DNA from: Paludibacteraceae bacterium
GTDB taxonomy: Bacteria; Bacteroidota; Bacteroidia; Bacteroidales; Paludibacteraceae
Assembly (NCBI GenBank): GCA_024401555.1
Contig: JAKSKV010000007.1
Coordinates: 47,243-111,242 of the forward strand
Direction: 5' to 3'
Length of the DNA stretch: 64,000 nucleotides
Below, one piece after another: positions 35,041 through 44,328 of this stretch (positions are counted from its first letter, which is position 1; each line of letters starts with the position of its first letter). Below the pieces are notes generated by a model, which searched no databases, was not told the DNA's origin, and saw only the letters and a list, made by a program, of their open reading frames with translations. Made by a program: the position numbers and the translations under genes.

Positions 35041-38000
35041 TTATTTCTTGATGACTTTACCGATCGCGTCAACTTGGCTGGAAGTTGCGTGGAGATAGTA
35101 GATGCCTTGAGGTAATTTACTCAAATTGATGCCTTCGTTGACGTCAGACACAAATTGGATGAGAAGTAAATTACCCGCTTGGTCATAGACGTTGATCTTG
35201 GTCTCTTCATCGCAGGTTGTCAAATAGACGATACCCTCTGTTGGATTTGGATAGCAAGCGAGTTCTCTCTGTTCTGCAACTGTGTTTTTGTTTTCTGTGC
35301 AGTCGTTGACGAATAACGTCGCACTGAAAGGACCGTTAGGAGTTACGGTGAAACTTCTCTCCTTGGTGATCTTGGAGTGATATTTACCCTTTACGTAGCA
35401 ACGGAAGGTCATATCGGAACTTGCTCTATCGTTTTGGTGAACCTCTGCGGCGAGGACGTTATTTCCTATCTTCAACAATTTAGGATCGATCTTGAACTCT
35501 TCGTGTAAATCGTCGATGTATTTTGAAGCTGCTATGCCATAAGACAAGGTGGTGTCTGATGGTAAGTTGTATCTGCAAAGTTCCTTGCCGTTGAGATAGA
35601 CGGCAACGGCGTCGTCAAAGAGGACGGATGCCGTGATGCTTCTCAATCCAGTTGTGTCAGACAGCGTGAAAGCATGTCTGAAATAGGTGGCGAGGTACAT
35701 GGCGCTGTCTCCTATTTGGTGGGCGATAGGGGTGTCGTAAATAGACTTCCTCTTGACGGTGTCGCAGTAACCCATCTTGCCTTTGGCGTCGCCTATCCAT
35801 TTAGCGTCATCATATTTGATCGCGGTCCAGTCACCCGTAGGTTGTGAATCCGCTGAATGATACTTCCAGATACTGTTGAAGGATACGAGGCTATCGTATG
35901 AATCGACTGGTGTGGACAACTCCCACCTAACGAAATACGCTTTGGTCGGAAGGATAGGGGAGACGGTCAATGTTTTGCCCTTGAGAATATAGGTGTTTAC
36001 CTTGTTAGGTCCAACCTCCTTGCCATTCATGTTGTATTTCGCCCTGTCGAAACTACATGCTAGATTCACATTGTAGGTGAGCTCATCCAAGATGGTCTCA
36101 CAATTGTACTTACCATTCTCTTCGCCTGGAGTCGCCTCTGAGAATTCGCTGTTTGGACATGCGGCGAAGGTGGTGAATTTTGAACTGCCGTCCTTCTCTC
36201 TACCGTAGCTGTAGTCTTCTTGGATGCTGCTATAGGTGACCTTATCCACCAAGATGACGGAATCTCTGACTCTCTTCTCCAATTTGATGGTCTCGCCGGC
36301 GCTGGATAGTTTGAAAGGAAGGTGCTGCGCACCGCTCTTTCCCTTGTCGTCTGCCCATAATAGCAAGTGTCCTTTTGGTGGAATATTGGTCATCTCGTAT
36401 CCGCTGGCGATTTTGATCGTTGTGTCGTTGTCGCTCAAATAGAATCCTGCCACATTTACGTAATCGTTTCCTGTGTTGTAGAGCTCGATCCAATCGGAAC
36501 TTGTTTTGCTATCCGGCTCGATAAAGTTATTGCTGTTTGCGCAAATTTCGTTGATGACAATCGTTGGCTTGTCGTAAGTGTCTTCCGCAATGGTGAGATC
36601 CACATTGATGGTATCTCCCTTCAATTTGACATTGAGGGCTTGTGTGGTGTAGGATAGGGTAGTGTCTGTGGTGACCTCCCACTTCTTGATGATGTAGCCA
36701 TCAGGAAGGATAGGTCGGATGTTGGCGTTCATGCCCGAAAAACCTTTTAACTTGTAACTGTTACCTATCTCTGTTATATTGTTAACGCTGAATCCCTCCA
36801 CTTTGTTTTTAAAATCTCCCTTGCTGTTGATGATGAGTACAGTTTTTTTGTCAACGTCCAATTTGCAGTATTTAGCAAGGTCATTTTTGTAGATGCTGTT
36901 TCTGTCTTTGGCGAAATTCACCATCTTTTTAAGTCTGCTCTCCAAATCGATAAAGTTGTTTCTGTCGGTCTTGTTGTTGGCGCAATACTCCTTCTCCACC
37001 AAAGGAATGAACGCTTCCAAGGCTTTGTCGAAAGACTCTCCGGAGAGTGGTCCTGCCAATAGTTCGATTGCTTTGGTGACAAACATGTCCTTGAAACCTT
37101 GGTTCTTCATCAGACATTTAAAGAACTTTGTTTTCCAGATATACTCCTCGTCAAAGGCGTAATTGATTGGGTTGGCGTTGGCCCAGTTGGCCTCATTGCC
37201 CTCTCCTGTACACCATGTGATGGTGTTAAGTGATTTGTTGGTGTAATTGCGTTCCCAACCATCGTATAGTCCCAATCCGAAATCGGTGTCGTAGAGGATC
37301 CATCTGAATTTTCCGCCAATGTGCTTTCTCCAAATCTTTTGGTTGTTGCCTGGCCAGTCGGTATTGACGATGAACTGTTCGAAGATCATGTAGTTCACAT
37401 ACTCCTCCACATCCATGTAATTATCCAATTGGGCAACGAAATTCTCTTTTTTGTAGTTGGCGCTATCTGTCACGAAATTATACATCTCGTTGTAGGCGTT
37501 CAAATCGCCACAACCTGCCTCCACTCTCTTTTGAGTGAATTCCACGATGTCGATTTTGTCTTCGTCCAATCCATAGTTTGCCTTTACGTAGGAGGCGTTG
37601 GTACGCTCGCGAAGGCCCATCATACCCTTGTAGATTCCGTTGATGAAATAACCGACAGGAATGTAGGCTTGGTAATCGATGTTGCCTATGCCTTTGGCGA
37701 CACTTTGAGTGAAACCGTCGCGGCAAAGCAACTCCTCGTAACCGTTTCCTCCGTTTCTTAATTGGAAACTGGAATAGATGTTGTCTTTCTTGGTGCTTTC
37801 GTTGTGATATACTTTGTAGTTGAACGTTTCGTTTCCTGTACGTTTGTTGGTGCTGATTTTCAATGATTTTACCTTGTAATCATCCTTGCGGGAGCATCCG
37901 CCCATGATGCCTGCCACCGCCTCTTGTCCTATCTTCTGTTCTCCGTTTTCGAAGAATTCGAAGTTGATGCCTCGTTGCCAATCCCTATTGTAGTTGGCTG

Positions 38001-38973
38001 CATTGCTGATGCAACTTTTGACGCCTGGAATACCTGATTTACTCTCATTTGAAGATGTGAACATGCCGTATTGTGGATCGGTGAGGAATTTGTCGTCCGC
38101 AACTACCGAGACGACTGCGGCATCTTTCCCGCTGCAGTCATCTCTTTTACTGCTATAAATGATGAACGAACCCGTCAAAATGTCGCTTGGAAGGGTGCCT
38201 GATTTGAAGGCGCGCGCTCTGATGATTCTTGTCTCCGATAGTTTGATGGATGATTCCGCGCTCAATACGGAGTCTGTTTCGGTAGGGATGGATCCGTTCA
38301 ATGTGTAGCGGATGGTCACACCTGTTGTGGCAGAGGTGATTTTGATTTTCTTGGGTGTCTCGCTTGATTTCTCAGAATTTGGATAGACGCCTGGTTTAAC
38401 CTCTCCGAAAGTGGGTTTTGCGCATTGGCTGTCCAATGATTTGTAGGCGGTTCCATTCACCTTTTTAGGGGTAGGAACCATGTAGCCATTCACGCCATCC
38501 TCGTCGGTACCGTATGAGATGTGGGGTTTCATCTTGGAATACTTGAGTGTGTACTCGAACCCTTTGTTGTCGCTTATTTCGAGTGATCCTCCGTCGGGAT
38601 CCACTTTGTAAGGCGAGTGAACCTCTTTAGGGGTATAGTTCTCTTCTGGTTGGTATTCGTCGAACGGAATGACTTTATATTCCTTGGCACCGATGTTGAT
38701 GTCTTTGTCAATGGTCCAGCTCCATTTTATCTTTTCTGATGCGGTGGATGCCTTTAAGTTGTAGTTGGTAATGGTCCATCCTTTGATATTTACGCTCTTG
38801 GATCCGTCATTGTAAAGTTCCACCCATCCTGTCAAATCTTTCTCTTCGTTGAAATAGGTGGCGATGTTACAAGGCATGATCTCATTGATGATCACGTCTG
38901 AATAGGCTGGTGCGGAACAAGTAAGCGCCGCAAGAGCAGTTAAATATCCTTTAAAAAATTTACCCATTTTCAT
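35041..38973 (-). CDS. Secreted CotH/lamin-tail protein with T9SS type A sorting domain
   Basis: About 1310 aa. Signal peptide (YLTALAALTCSAPAYS), then a lamin-tail domain (VIINEIMPCN ... WVELYNDGSKSVNIKGW), a chitobiase-like Ig segment (RYTLNGSIPTETDSV), a CotH-kinase-like region (NFEFFENGEQKIGQE ... GYFINGIYKGMMGLRERTNASYVKANYG; VLYDTDFGLG with the metal Asp-x-Asp), a second lamin-tail domain near 830, and a C-terminal type A sorting domain (ACYPNPTEGIVYL ... GIYYLHA). T9SS would place it on the cell surface or outside. CotH proteins of spore formers phosphorylate coat proteins; the role here is unknown. ATG at 38973 preferred to the GTG eight codons upstream. Confidence 0.88.
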   Translation of the reverse strand: MKMGKFFKGYLTALAALTCSAPAYSDVIINEIMPCNIATYFNEEKDLTGWVELYNDGSKSVNIKGWTITNYNLKASTASEKIKWSWTIDKDINIGAKEYKVIPFDEYQPEENYTPKEVHSPYKVDPDGGSLEISDNKGFEYTLKYSKMKPHISYGTDEDGVNGYMVPTPKKVNGTAYKSLDSQCAKPTFGEVKPGVYPNSEKSSETPKKIKITSATTGVTIRYTLNGSIPTETDSVLSAESSIKLSETRIIRARAFKSGTLPSDILTGSFIIYSSKRDDCSGKDAAVVSVVADDKFLTDPQYGMFTSSNESKSGIPGVKSCISNAANYNRDWQRGINFEFFENGEQKIGQEAVAGIMGGCSRKDDYKVKSLKISTNKRTGNETFNYKVYHNESTKKDNIYSSFQLRNGGNGYEELLCRDGFTQSVAKGIGNIDYQAYIPVGYFINGIYKGMMGLRERTNASYVKANYGLDEDKIDIVEFTQKRVEAGCGDLNAYNEMYNFVTDSANYKKENFVAQLDNYMDVEEYVNYMIFEQFIVNTDWPGNNQKIWRKHIGGKFRWILYDTDFGLGLYDGWERNYTNKSLNTITWCTGEGNEANWANANPINYAFDEEYIWKTKFFKCLMKNQGFKDMFVTKAIELLAGPLSGESFDKALEAFIPLVEKEYCANNKTDRNNFIDLESRLKKMVNFAKDRNSIYKNDLAKYCKLDVDKKTVLIINSKGDFKNKVEGFSVNNITEIGNSYKLKGFSGMNANIRPILPDGYIIKKWEVTTDTTLSYTTQALNVKLKGDTINVDLTIAEDTYDKPTIVINEICANSNNFIEPDSKTSSDWIELYNTGNDYVNVAGFYLSDNDTTIKIASGYEMTNIPPKGHLLLWADDKGKSGAQHLPFKLSSAGETIKLEKRVRDSVILVDKVTYSSIQEDYSYGREKDGSSKFTTFAACPNSEFSEATPGEENGKYNCETILDELTYNVNLACSFDRAKYNMNGKEVGPNKVNTYILKGKTLTVSPILPTKAYFVRWELSTPVDSYDSLVSFNSIWKYHSADSQPTGDWTAIKYDDAKWIGDAKGKMGYCDTVKRKSIYDTPIAHQIGDSAMYLATYFRHAFTLSDTTGLRSITASVLFDDAVAVYLNGKELCRYNLPSDTTLSYGIAASKYIDDLHEEFKIDPKLLKIGNNVLAAEVHQNDRASSDMTFRCYVKGKYHSKITKERSFTVTPNGPFSATLFVNDCTENKNTVAEQRELACYPNPTEGIVYLTTCDEETKINVYDQAGNLLLIQFVSDVNEGINLSKLPQGIYYLHATSSQVDAIGKVIKK

Positions 38974-39143
38974 TTCCTTCTTCAATCTTTTAAACACACC
39001 ATATTATCAGCATGTTGTCTGTTTCATGGTTTACTAAACTATGTTGCAAAGCAGTAATTGCCTTTTAAACTGCTAAATTATCTTTTGTTTTTGAGAAATC
39101 AAAATTTCAGTCGGGAAATGTGGCGCAATCGCTTGGGGAAACT

Positions 39144-39178
39144 GAAAAAAAAAGAGGCGCCGTGTTTCGACGCCTCTA
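39144..39178 (-). terminator. Terminator after gpmI
   Basis: A 7 bp stem (AGAGGCG/CGCCTCT) with an 11 nt loop and a run of nine U on the minus strand. Confidence 0.85.
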
Positions 39179-39201
39179 TATGGAATTTCTATTCGGATGG
39201 C

Positions 39202-40716
39202 TTACTTGATCAAGCACTTACCTGTCATCTCCTTAGGTTGCTCCAATCCGAGGACGTGGAGAATAGAAGGCGCAACGTCAGCCAACTTACCATCTTCCAC
39301 CTTTGCCTCTGGCTTGTCGCTTACGTAAACGAAAGGAACTGGGTTCAAAGAGTGAGCGGTATTAGGTGTACCATCTGCGTTGATTGCGTTGTCCGCATTA
39401 CCGTGGTCAGCGATGATGATTACATCGTAGCCATTACCCTTGGCAGCCTCAACAGTATCCTTCACGCAATTGTCGATGGCAACGACTGCCTTCTCGATCG
39501 CCTCGTAGATACCAGTGTGTCCCACCATGTCACCATTTGCGAAGTTCACAACGATAAAGTCGTTCTTTTGAGTCTTGATAGCCTCAACCAACTTATCCTT
39601 TACCTCGTAAGCGCTCATCTCTGGCTTCAAATCGTAGGTAGCCACCTTTGGAGAAGGAACCAAGATACGCTCCTCTCCAGGGAACTCAGCCTCGCGTCCA
39701 CCATTCAAGAAGAAGGTTACGTGAGCGAACTTCTCAGTCTCTGCGGTGTGCAATTGCTTCATACCCTTGTTGCTGAGGTATTCAGCCAATGTGTTGACAA
39801 CGTTCTCCTTAGGGAAGAGGATGTGAACACCGGTGAATGAAGCGTCGTATGGAGTCATACAGTAGAATTGGATATTCTTGATGGTATTCATACCAGCCTC
39901 TGGCATGTCTTGTTGTGACAACACAACGGTCAACTCCTTTGCACGGTCGTTGCGGTAGTTAAAGAAGATCACTACGTCACCCTCCTTGATTCTACCATCC
40001 ACGTTAGCGTTAACGATTGGCTTGATGAACTCATCAGTTACGCCCTCGTCGTAAGACTCTTGCATAGCCTTCACCATATCGGTAGCCTTCTTACCTTGTC
40101 CGTTTACCAACAAATCGTAAGCCTCTTTCACACGCTCCCAACGTTTGTCACGGTCCATTGCGTAGAAACGGCCGATGATAGAGGCGATCTTACCTGCTGA
40201 TTTAGCTGTGTGGGCAGACAATTGCTCGATGAATCCCTTACCGCTCTTAGGGTCGGTGTCACGACCATCCATGAAACAGTGGATGAAGGTATTTTCGATA
40301 CCGTAAGTCTTGGAGATATCACATAGTTTGAACAAGTGATCCAATGAAGAGTGAACGCCTCCGTTAGAGGTCAATCCCATGAAGTGGATGTTCTTGCCGT
40401 TATCTTTCGCGTATGAGAATGCGCTCTTGATCTCAGGATTCTCCATGATGGTGTTCTCGCGGCATGCGATGTTGATCTTTACCAAGTCTTGGTAAACGAT
40501 ACGACCTGCACCGATGTTCAAGTGTCCTACCTCTGAGTTACCCATTTGTCCGTCTGGCAAACCAACGAACTCACCAGATGCCTGTAGTTGTGAGTAAGGA
40601 TAGTTCTTCAACAAAGAATCCCAATATGGGGTAGGAGTTGAAGCGATCACGTCAGACTTAGTCTTGTTACCAAATCCCCAACCATCGAGGATCATCAATA
40701 ATACTTTCTTGTTCAT
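39202..40716 (-). CDS. gpmI: 2,3-bisphosphoglycerate-independent phosphoglycerate mutase
   Basis: Interconverts 3- and 2-phosphoglycerate in glycolysis, using two Mn2+. 504 aa, standard length. Metal ligand Asp11 in LDGWGFG and the phosphorylated Ser61 in [16 protein letters not shown] are present, as are [33 protein letters not shown] and IIADHGNAD. It is the last gene of the hisI-to-gpmI minus-strand run and is followed by a terminator. Confidence 0.97.
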   Translation of the reverse strand: MNKKVLLMILDGWGFGNKTKSDVIASTPTPYWDSLLKNYPYSQLQASGEFVGLPDGQMGNSEVGHLNIGAGRIVYQDLVKINIACRENTIMENPEIKSAFSYAKDNGKNIHFMGLTSNGGVHSSLDHLFKLCDISKTYGIENTFIHCFMDGRDTDPKSGKGFIEQLSAHTAKSAGKIASIIGRFYAMDRDKRWERVKEAYDLLVNGQGKKATDMVKAMQESYDEGVTDEFIKPIVNANVDGRIKEGDVVIFFNYRNDRAKELTVVLSQQDMPEAGMNTIKNIQFYCMTPYDASFTGVHILFPKENVVNTLAEYLSNKGMKQLHTAETEKFAHVTFFLNGGREAEFPGEERILVPSPKVATYDLKPEMSAYEVKDKLVEAIKTQKNDFIVVNFANGDMVGHTGIYEAIEKAVVAIDNCVKDTVEAAKGNGYDVIIIADHGNADNAINADGTPNTAHSLNPVPFVYVSDKPEAKVEDGKLADVAPSILHVLGLEQPKEMTGKCLIK

Positions 40717-40746
40717 TTTTGTATGGTTTAAAATCTTATTTTATTG

Positions 40747-41034
40747 TTATTTCTTTTCTATCTCTTCAAAATCGGTCGTCTCGGCCGAATCTTTCATCTT
40801 TTTGATCCTTCGGAGCCCCTCTTCCGTGCGGATATCCAGTTTGTTCTCCTCCGAATCTTGGTTGTCATCCTCTTTCCAGGAGGAACGATGTCTCTCTATT
40901 CGCTCGTCGCTGCTGGAAAAGCCTAATAATCCTATTACCCCACGGATGATTTTCCCTATCAGCGAAAAGACCGCGGAGGTGCCTGCTATGCCGATAAATA
41001 GCAGCAGAATGAATATGAATAGTATAAAAGACAT
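40747..41034 (-). CDS. DUF4834 small membrane protein
   Basis: A 95 aa protein with one or two hydrophobic segments (residues 2-38, ILFIFILLLFIGIAGTSAVF) and a charged cytoplasmic tail rich in Asp, Glu and Lys. It matches the DUF4834 pattern of Bacteroidales. The ATG at 41034 is used; the frame remains open further upstream inside metF but starts there would lack the usual N-terminal membrane segment. It lies 8 bp after metF. Confidence 0.8.
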   Translation of the reverse strand: MSFILFIFILLLFIGIAGTSAVFSLIGKIIRGVIGLLGFSSSDERIERHRSSWKEDDNQDSEENKLDIRTEEGLRRIKKMKDSAETTDFEEIEKK

Positions 41035-41042
41035 AGACTCCC

Positions 41043-41999
41043 TTAAAATACCTGTTTGGCGATTGCCTTCACACTCTTCGCTGTGGACATCGTATAGAAG
41101 TGGATGTTCGGAACGTTCTTCGCGATCAACTCTTTTGCCTGCATCGTACACCATTCGATTCCGACTTGCACAGCGTCATCGTTGCTCTTGCATTTGCGGA
41201 GTTCGGCCGCCAATTCGTCGGGAAGATCCACATGGAAGGTTTTGGGCAAAATCGTTTGCTGCTTGATGCTTGTGATCGGTTTCAGGCCTGGAACAATCGG
41301 TACGGTGATACCCTCCGCTCTGCATCGGTCCACAAAATCGAAGTATTTTTGGTTGTCGAAGAACATTTGGGTGACGATGTAGTCTGCACCGTTCTCCACC
41401 TTCTTCTTTAACCAGTAAATGTCTGAATTGAAATTGGGTGCCTCCTCGTGTTTTTCAGGGTAACCTGCCACACCGTAGGAGAATTTGACCTTCATCTCTT
41501 GCTTCTGCTTGGTGCCGTCCACGAAGAATCCCTGATTGTATTGGTTGATCTGCTCCTGCAATTCAAGTGCGTGGGCGTATCCCTCTTCGCTTGGCATCAA
41601 TCCATTTTCCACCTTCGCCCTGTCTCCGCGGAGCAAGAGCAAATCATGGATGCCTAAGAAGTCGAGGTCGATCAAAACATATTCGGTCTCCTCTTTGGAG
41701 AATCCGCTGCAAAGGATGTGTGGCACCACCTCGATGTTGTATTTGGTCTTGATGGCAGCCGCGATAGCGACGGTTCCTGGGCGTTGACGCACCCGCTCGC
41801 ATTGATACAACCCATTGCCTGCGTCCTTGTAAACCAATTGGCTTCGGTGGGTGGTGATGTCGATGTACTTCGGATCGAACTCCCGAAGTTGGTCGATCGT
41901 ATCGTAGATAGCCTCGATGCTGTTGCCCTTCAATGGAGGCAGAATCTCAATTGAAAAGGCGGTCTTGTTCTTATTTAGAATTAAATCCTTTACGCTCAT
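41043..41999 (-). CDS. metF: 5,10-methylenetetrahydrofolate reductase
   Basis: FAD enzyme that makes 5-methyltetrahydrofolate for methionine synthesis. 318 aa with the conserved FSIEILPP start, ITTHRSQ, PHILCSGF, LLLRGD, FSYGVAGYPEKH and TQMFFDNQKYF blocks. The start lies 3 bp after the ftsE stop, so the two are translationally close. Confidence 0.96.
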   Translation of the reverse strand: MSVKDLILNKNKTAFSIEILPPLKGNSIEAIYDTIDQLREFDPKYIDITTHRSQLVYKDAGNGLYQCERVRQRPGTVAIAAAIKTKYNIEVVPHILCSGFSKEETEYVLIDLDFLGIHDLLLLRGDRAKVENGLMPSEEGYAHALELQEQINQYNQGFFVDGTKQKQEMKVKFSYGVAGYPEKHEEAPNFNSDIYWLKKKVENGADYIVTQMFFDNQKYFDFVDRCRAEGITVPIVPGLKPITSIKQQTILPKTFHVDLPDELAAELRKCKSNDDAVQVGIEWCTMQAKELIAKNVPNIHFYTMSTAKSVKAIAKQVF

Positions 42000-42002
42000 A
42001 CA

Positions 42003-42698
42003 TTAATCTTCGAATAATCTGTTGGATGCCACAGCTCCCTCTGTCATGTTGCCATTCTCGAAATGGAGGACTCTGGCGCCTGGCGTACCTTCCGCGATTT
42101 GTGTTCTGTGAGTGGCCATGATCACCGCTGTCTTTTCGCTGGCGATCTGACGGAAGAGTTGCATCAACTCGTTTGCGGTGATAGGGTCCAAGTTGCCGGT
42201 CGGCTCGTCGGCCAAGATGATCTTAGGCTCGTTGAGCAGTGCCCTTGCGATGACAATACGTTGTTGCTCTCCTCCTGAGAGTTCGTGAGGCATACGGTAG
42301 CCCTTGTTGGTCATGCCCACATAATTGAGCACTTCGGAAATTCGGCTCTCAATCTCTCCTTTGGTGCGCTTACCTGTCGCTTTGAGAACAAATTCGAGGT
42401 TGGCGTGGACATTTCGGTCCGATAATAGTTGAAAGTCTTGGAAAACAATGCCTAACTGCCTTCTCAGCAAAGGAATCTGGTTCATCTTCATCTCGCGGAG
42501 ATTGAAGTCTAAGATCCTGGCCTCGCCGGATGCGATGATGGCTTCGTAATAAAGTGATTTGAGGAAAGTGGTCTTACCACTACCTACACGGCCCAACAGG
42601 AAGACGAGGTCACCTGCGTCCACGGTCAAATTGATATCCTTTAGGACAGGCTGCTCTTGTCTGTTGACGCACACCTTCTTGTATTCGATGACTGACAT
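42003..42698 (-). CDS. ftsE: Cell division ABC ATPase FtsE
   Basis: 231 aa ABC ATPase with Walker A GRVGSGKTT (36-44), signature LSGGEQQRIVIARAL near 139, Walker B ILADEPTGNLDP and switch His in MATHRT. With FtsX it regulates septal peptidoglycan hydrolases. ftsX is not adjacent here, which is common in Bacteroidota. The assignment rests on FtsE/LolD-type similarity; a LolD role cannot be excluded by eye. Confidence 0.85.
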   Translation of the reverse strand: MSVIEYKKVCVNRQEQPVLKDINLTVDAGDLVFLLGRVGSGKTTFLKSLYYEAIIASGEARILDFNLREMKMNQIPLLRRQLGIVFQDFQLLSDRNVHANLEFVLKATGKRTKGEIESRISEVLNYVGMTNKGYRMPHELSGGEQQRIVIARALLNEPKIILADEPTGNLDPITANELMQLFRQIASEKTAVIMATHRTQIAEGTPGARVLHFENGNMTEGAVASNRLFED

Positions 42699-42715
42699 AC
42701 TATCTCTGATATTCG

Positions 42716-43042
42716 TTATTTATTGATTTCTCCCCAGCAAGTGTCTGTGCCTGTGTGGCAAACTGGTCCGATAGGATGAACCTTCACAAGTAGGGTGTCG
42801 CGGTCGCAATCCTCTTTCATGGATACCAAATTAAGGAAGTGTCCGCTGGTTTCGCCTTTGGTCCACAAGCATTTGCGTGTGCGGCTGTAGAAAGTTACCT
42901 TGCCCGTTTCGATGGTCTTCTTGAGGGCCTCTTGGTTCATGTAACCCAACATTAAAACAACACGAGTGTCCGCGTCTTGCACGATGGCGGGAATCAAACC
43001 GCCGCATTTCTCGAAATCCAGTTTTTCTATTAATTCTTGCAT
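42716..43042 (-). CDS. hisI: Phosphoribosyl-AMP cyclohydrolase
   Basis: Third step of histidine synthesis. 108 aa: only the HisI domain, with [30 protein letters not shown], the zinc-site DCDRDTLL and CHTGTDTCW. The HisE domain that many Bacteroidota carry at the C-terminus is absent. No other his gene is adjacent; hisA lies about 10 kb away. A minus-strand TATATTTG box at 43059-43066 is a likely promoter. Confidence 0.94.
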   Translation of the reverse strand: MQELIEKLDFEKCGGLIPAIVQDADTRVVLMLGYMNQEALKKTIETGKVTFYSRTRKCLWTKGETSGHFLNLVSMKEDCDRDTLLVKVHPIGPVCHTGTDTCWGEINK

Positions 43043-43058
43043 GCTATGAGAGTTTTTG

Positions 43059-43066
43059 CAAATATA
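43059..43066 (-). promoter_or_regulatory. -7 promoter box for the hisI operon
   Basis: TATATTTG on the minus strand, 17 bp upstream of the hisI ATG. Confidence 0.5.
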
Positions 43067-43095
43067 GCAAATTTAATTAAGACTTAAGAATTAAG

Positions 43096-43172
43096 AGTTA
43101 AGAAACTTTAGTTCGACGTAGTCAATTAAGAGTTAAGAAGAAACGACAGTTCGATGAAGTCAATTAAGAGTT
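43096..43172. repeat. Two tandem copies of an interspersed repeat
   Basis: Two imperfect copies, about 39 bp apart, of a unit with the core AGTTCGACGTAGTCAATTAAG followed by AGTTA (43109-43134 and 43148-43172, the second with GATGAAG in place of GACGTAG). A third copy overlaps the hisA stop at 53724-53766 in the same orientation. Confidence 0.75.
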
Positions 43173-43179
43173 ATATCTC

Positions 43180-44031
43180 TTATGACGCTGTTTCGCAAAT
43201 AAACTTTCCGATTTCACGGATGACCGCGACGCGACGGCCCAACAATCCATGTTCTGTAGGTAATTCAATGCATCTTTGAACCGCTATACACGCCCTCTGG
43301 GAACGGTAAGCCTCGATTTGTCTCCATAGAGGGTGGACCATCTCTTCGAGGGGAGAAACGGAGTCGTGAACGCCTGCAAAAGTTAGCAGGTTCCTCTCCT
43401 TCACTTGCTCAAAGGCGTTTGCGTGGCTGATTTGTTCCTTGTGTTGGACAACATCCTCGTATATGGCGTCGATGCCATCCGATTGCAGGATCTTTCCCTC
43501 TTGCAGCAAAGAGTGGAAATAGGCCTCTTTGTCTCCGTTTAAGTAGCGGGTGGGGTCGTAAGGGGTTAGCATGATGATCCCCTTTACCCAAGGCAATTGT
43601 CGTCCTGCATTGAGCGCTGAGGTGGCTCCCATGCTATGCCCTAACAGATAGATTGCGGAGGAATCGACGTTGTATTGACGGGCAAAACTCTCCGAATGGG
43701 CATATTCCGCTAAGTTTTTTGCATCGTCTATACAGTTGGATATTAGATATTTACCTTGACTGCCCCAGGCCCCTCTGTGGTGGGGCACAAGCACTACGCA
43801 TCCCATGCGGCACAAGGCATGGCTGATATCGTCGTTTCTTGCGCTACCGGGAAATCCATGGAGCATGATGACGCAGGGGCGAGGCTCCTTCAAATTGGCT
43901 GTCGGCCACATGATTTCACCATAGAGATGGTTTCCTCCGCTGACAAAGTCAAGTGTCGTATAGTCGGGCAATGCTTGGGGGTCCAATTGCTCCGGATCTT
44001 CGAAAAGAAGGTCCATATTAAGTTTGGGCAT
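43180..44031 (-). CDS. Alpha/beta hydrolase
   Basis: A 283 aa hydrolase with oxyanion-hole region HGFPGS (55-60), nucleophile elbow GHSMG (Ser near 132) and a likely His near residue 259. VPHHRGAWGSQGKY resembles the dipeptidyl-peptidase/acyl-peptidase-like branch. No signal peptide. Substrate unknown. It lies 100 bp after the FeoB-associated gene. Confidence 0.82.
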   Translation of the reverse strand: MPKLNMDLLFEDPEQLDPQALPDYTTLDFVSGGNHLYGEIMWPTANLKEPRPCVIMLHGFPGSARNDDISHALCRMGCVVLVPHHRGAWGSQGKYLISNCIDDAKNLAEYAHSESFARQYNVDSSAIYLLGHSMGATSALNAGRQLPWVKGIIMLTPYDPTRYLNGDKEAYFHSLLQEGKILQSDGIDAIYEDVVQHKEQISHANAFEQVKERNLLTFAGVHDSVSPLEEMVHPLWRQIEAYRSQRACIAVQRCIELPTEHGLLGRRVAVIREIGKFICETAS

Positions 44032-44131
44032 ATTCTTTTGTTTTTGAATTATGGGGCGAATTTACAACAATATAATAACCTACCAAAATGGTATGGTATT
44101 TGTTGTCGGAGAAACCTCCCGCAGTGCACAA

Positions 44132-44314
44132 TTATCCCTTGCATTTCCCTTCTAATGGGCAGCCCGCACAATTCTTCTTGGAATGAGGTGCGCCGCATTC
44201 CTCTTTTCCACACCCGCAGCTCTTGCCTTGGGTGAAGAAGAGCCTCTTTACCGTCCAGGCGATTGCCAGGATAAGGATGATGGCTACAATGATGCTTTGC
44301 GCTACCTCTCCCAT
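44132..44314 (-). CDS. FeoB-associated Cys-rich membrane protein
   Basis: A 60 aa protein with one N-terminal membrane segment (residues 6-23) and a Cys-rich tail (CGCGKEECG, KKNCAGCPLEGKC). It matches the family regularly found next to feoB, and begins 14 bp after the feoAB stop. It probably supports ferrous iron uptake in an unknown way. Confidence 0.9.
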   Translation of the reverse strand: MGEVAQSIIVAIILILAIAWTVKRLFFTQGKSCGCGKEECGAPHSKKNCAGCPLEGKCKG

Positions 44315-44328
44315 ACGCTATATCTTAT

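Noticed and set aside
39058-39840. Long plus-strand open frame over the gpmI 3' end
   Set aside because: It lies antisense to gpmI, whose protein is complete and highly conserved; the frame translates to low-quality Leu/Val-rich sequence with no known domain.
43081-43172. Tandem AT-rich repeats considered as a CRISPR array or att sites
   Set aside because: Two imperfect copies without spacers and no cas genes or integrase nearby.
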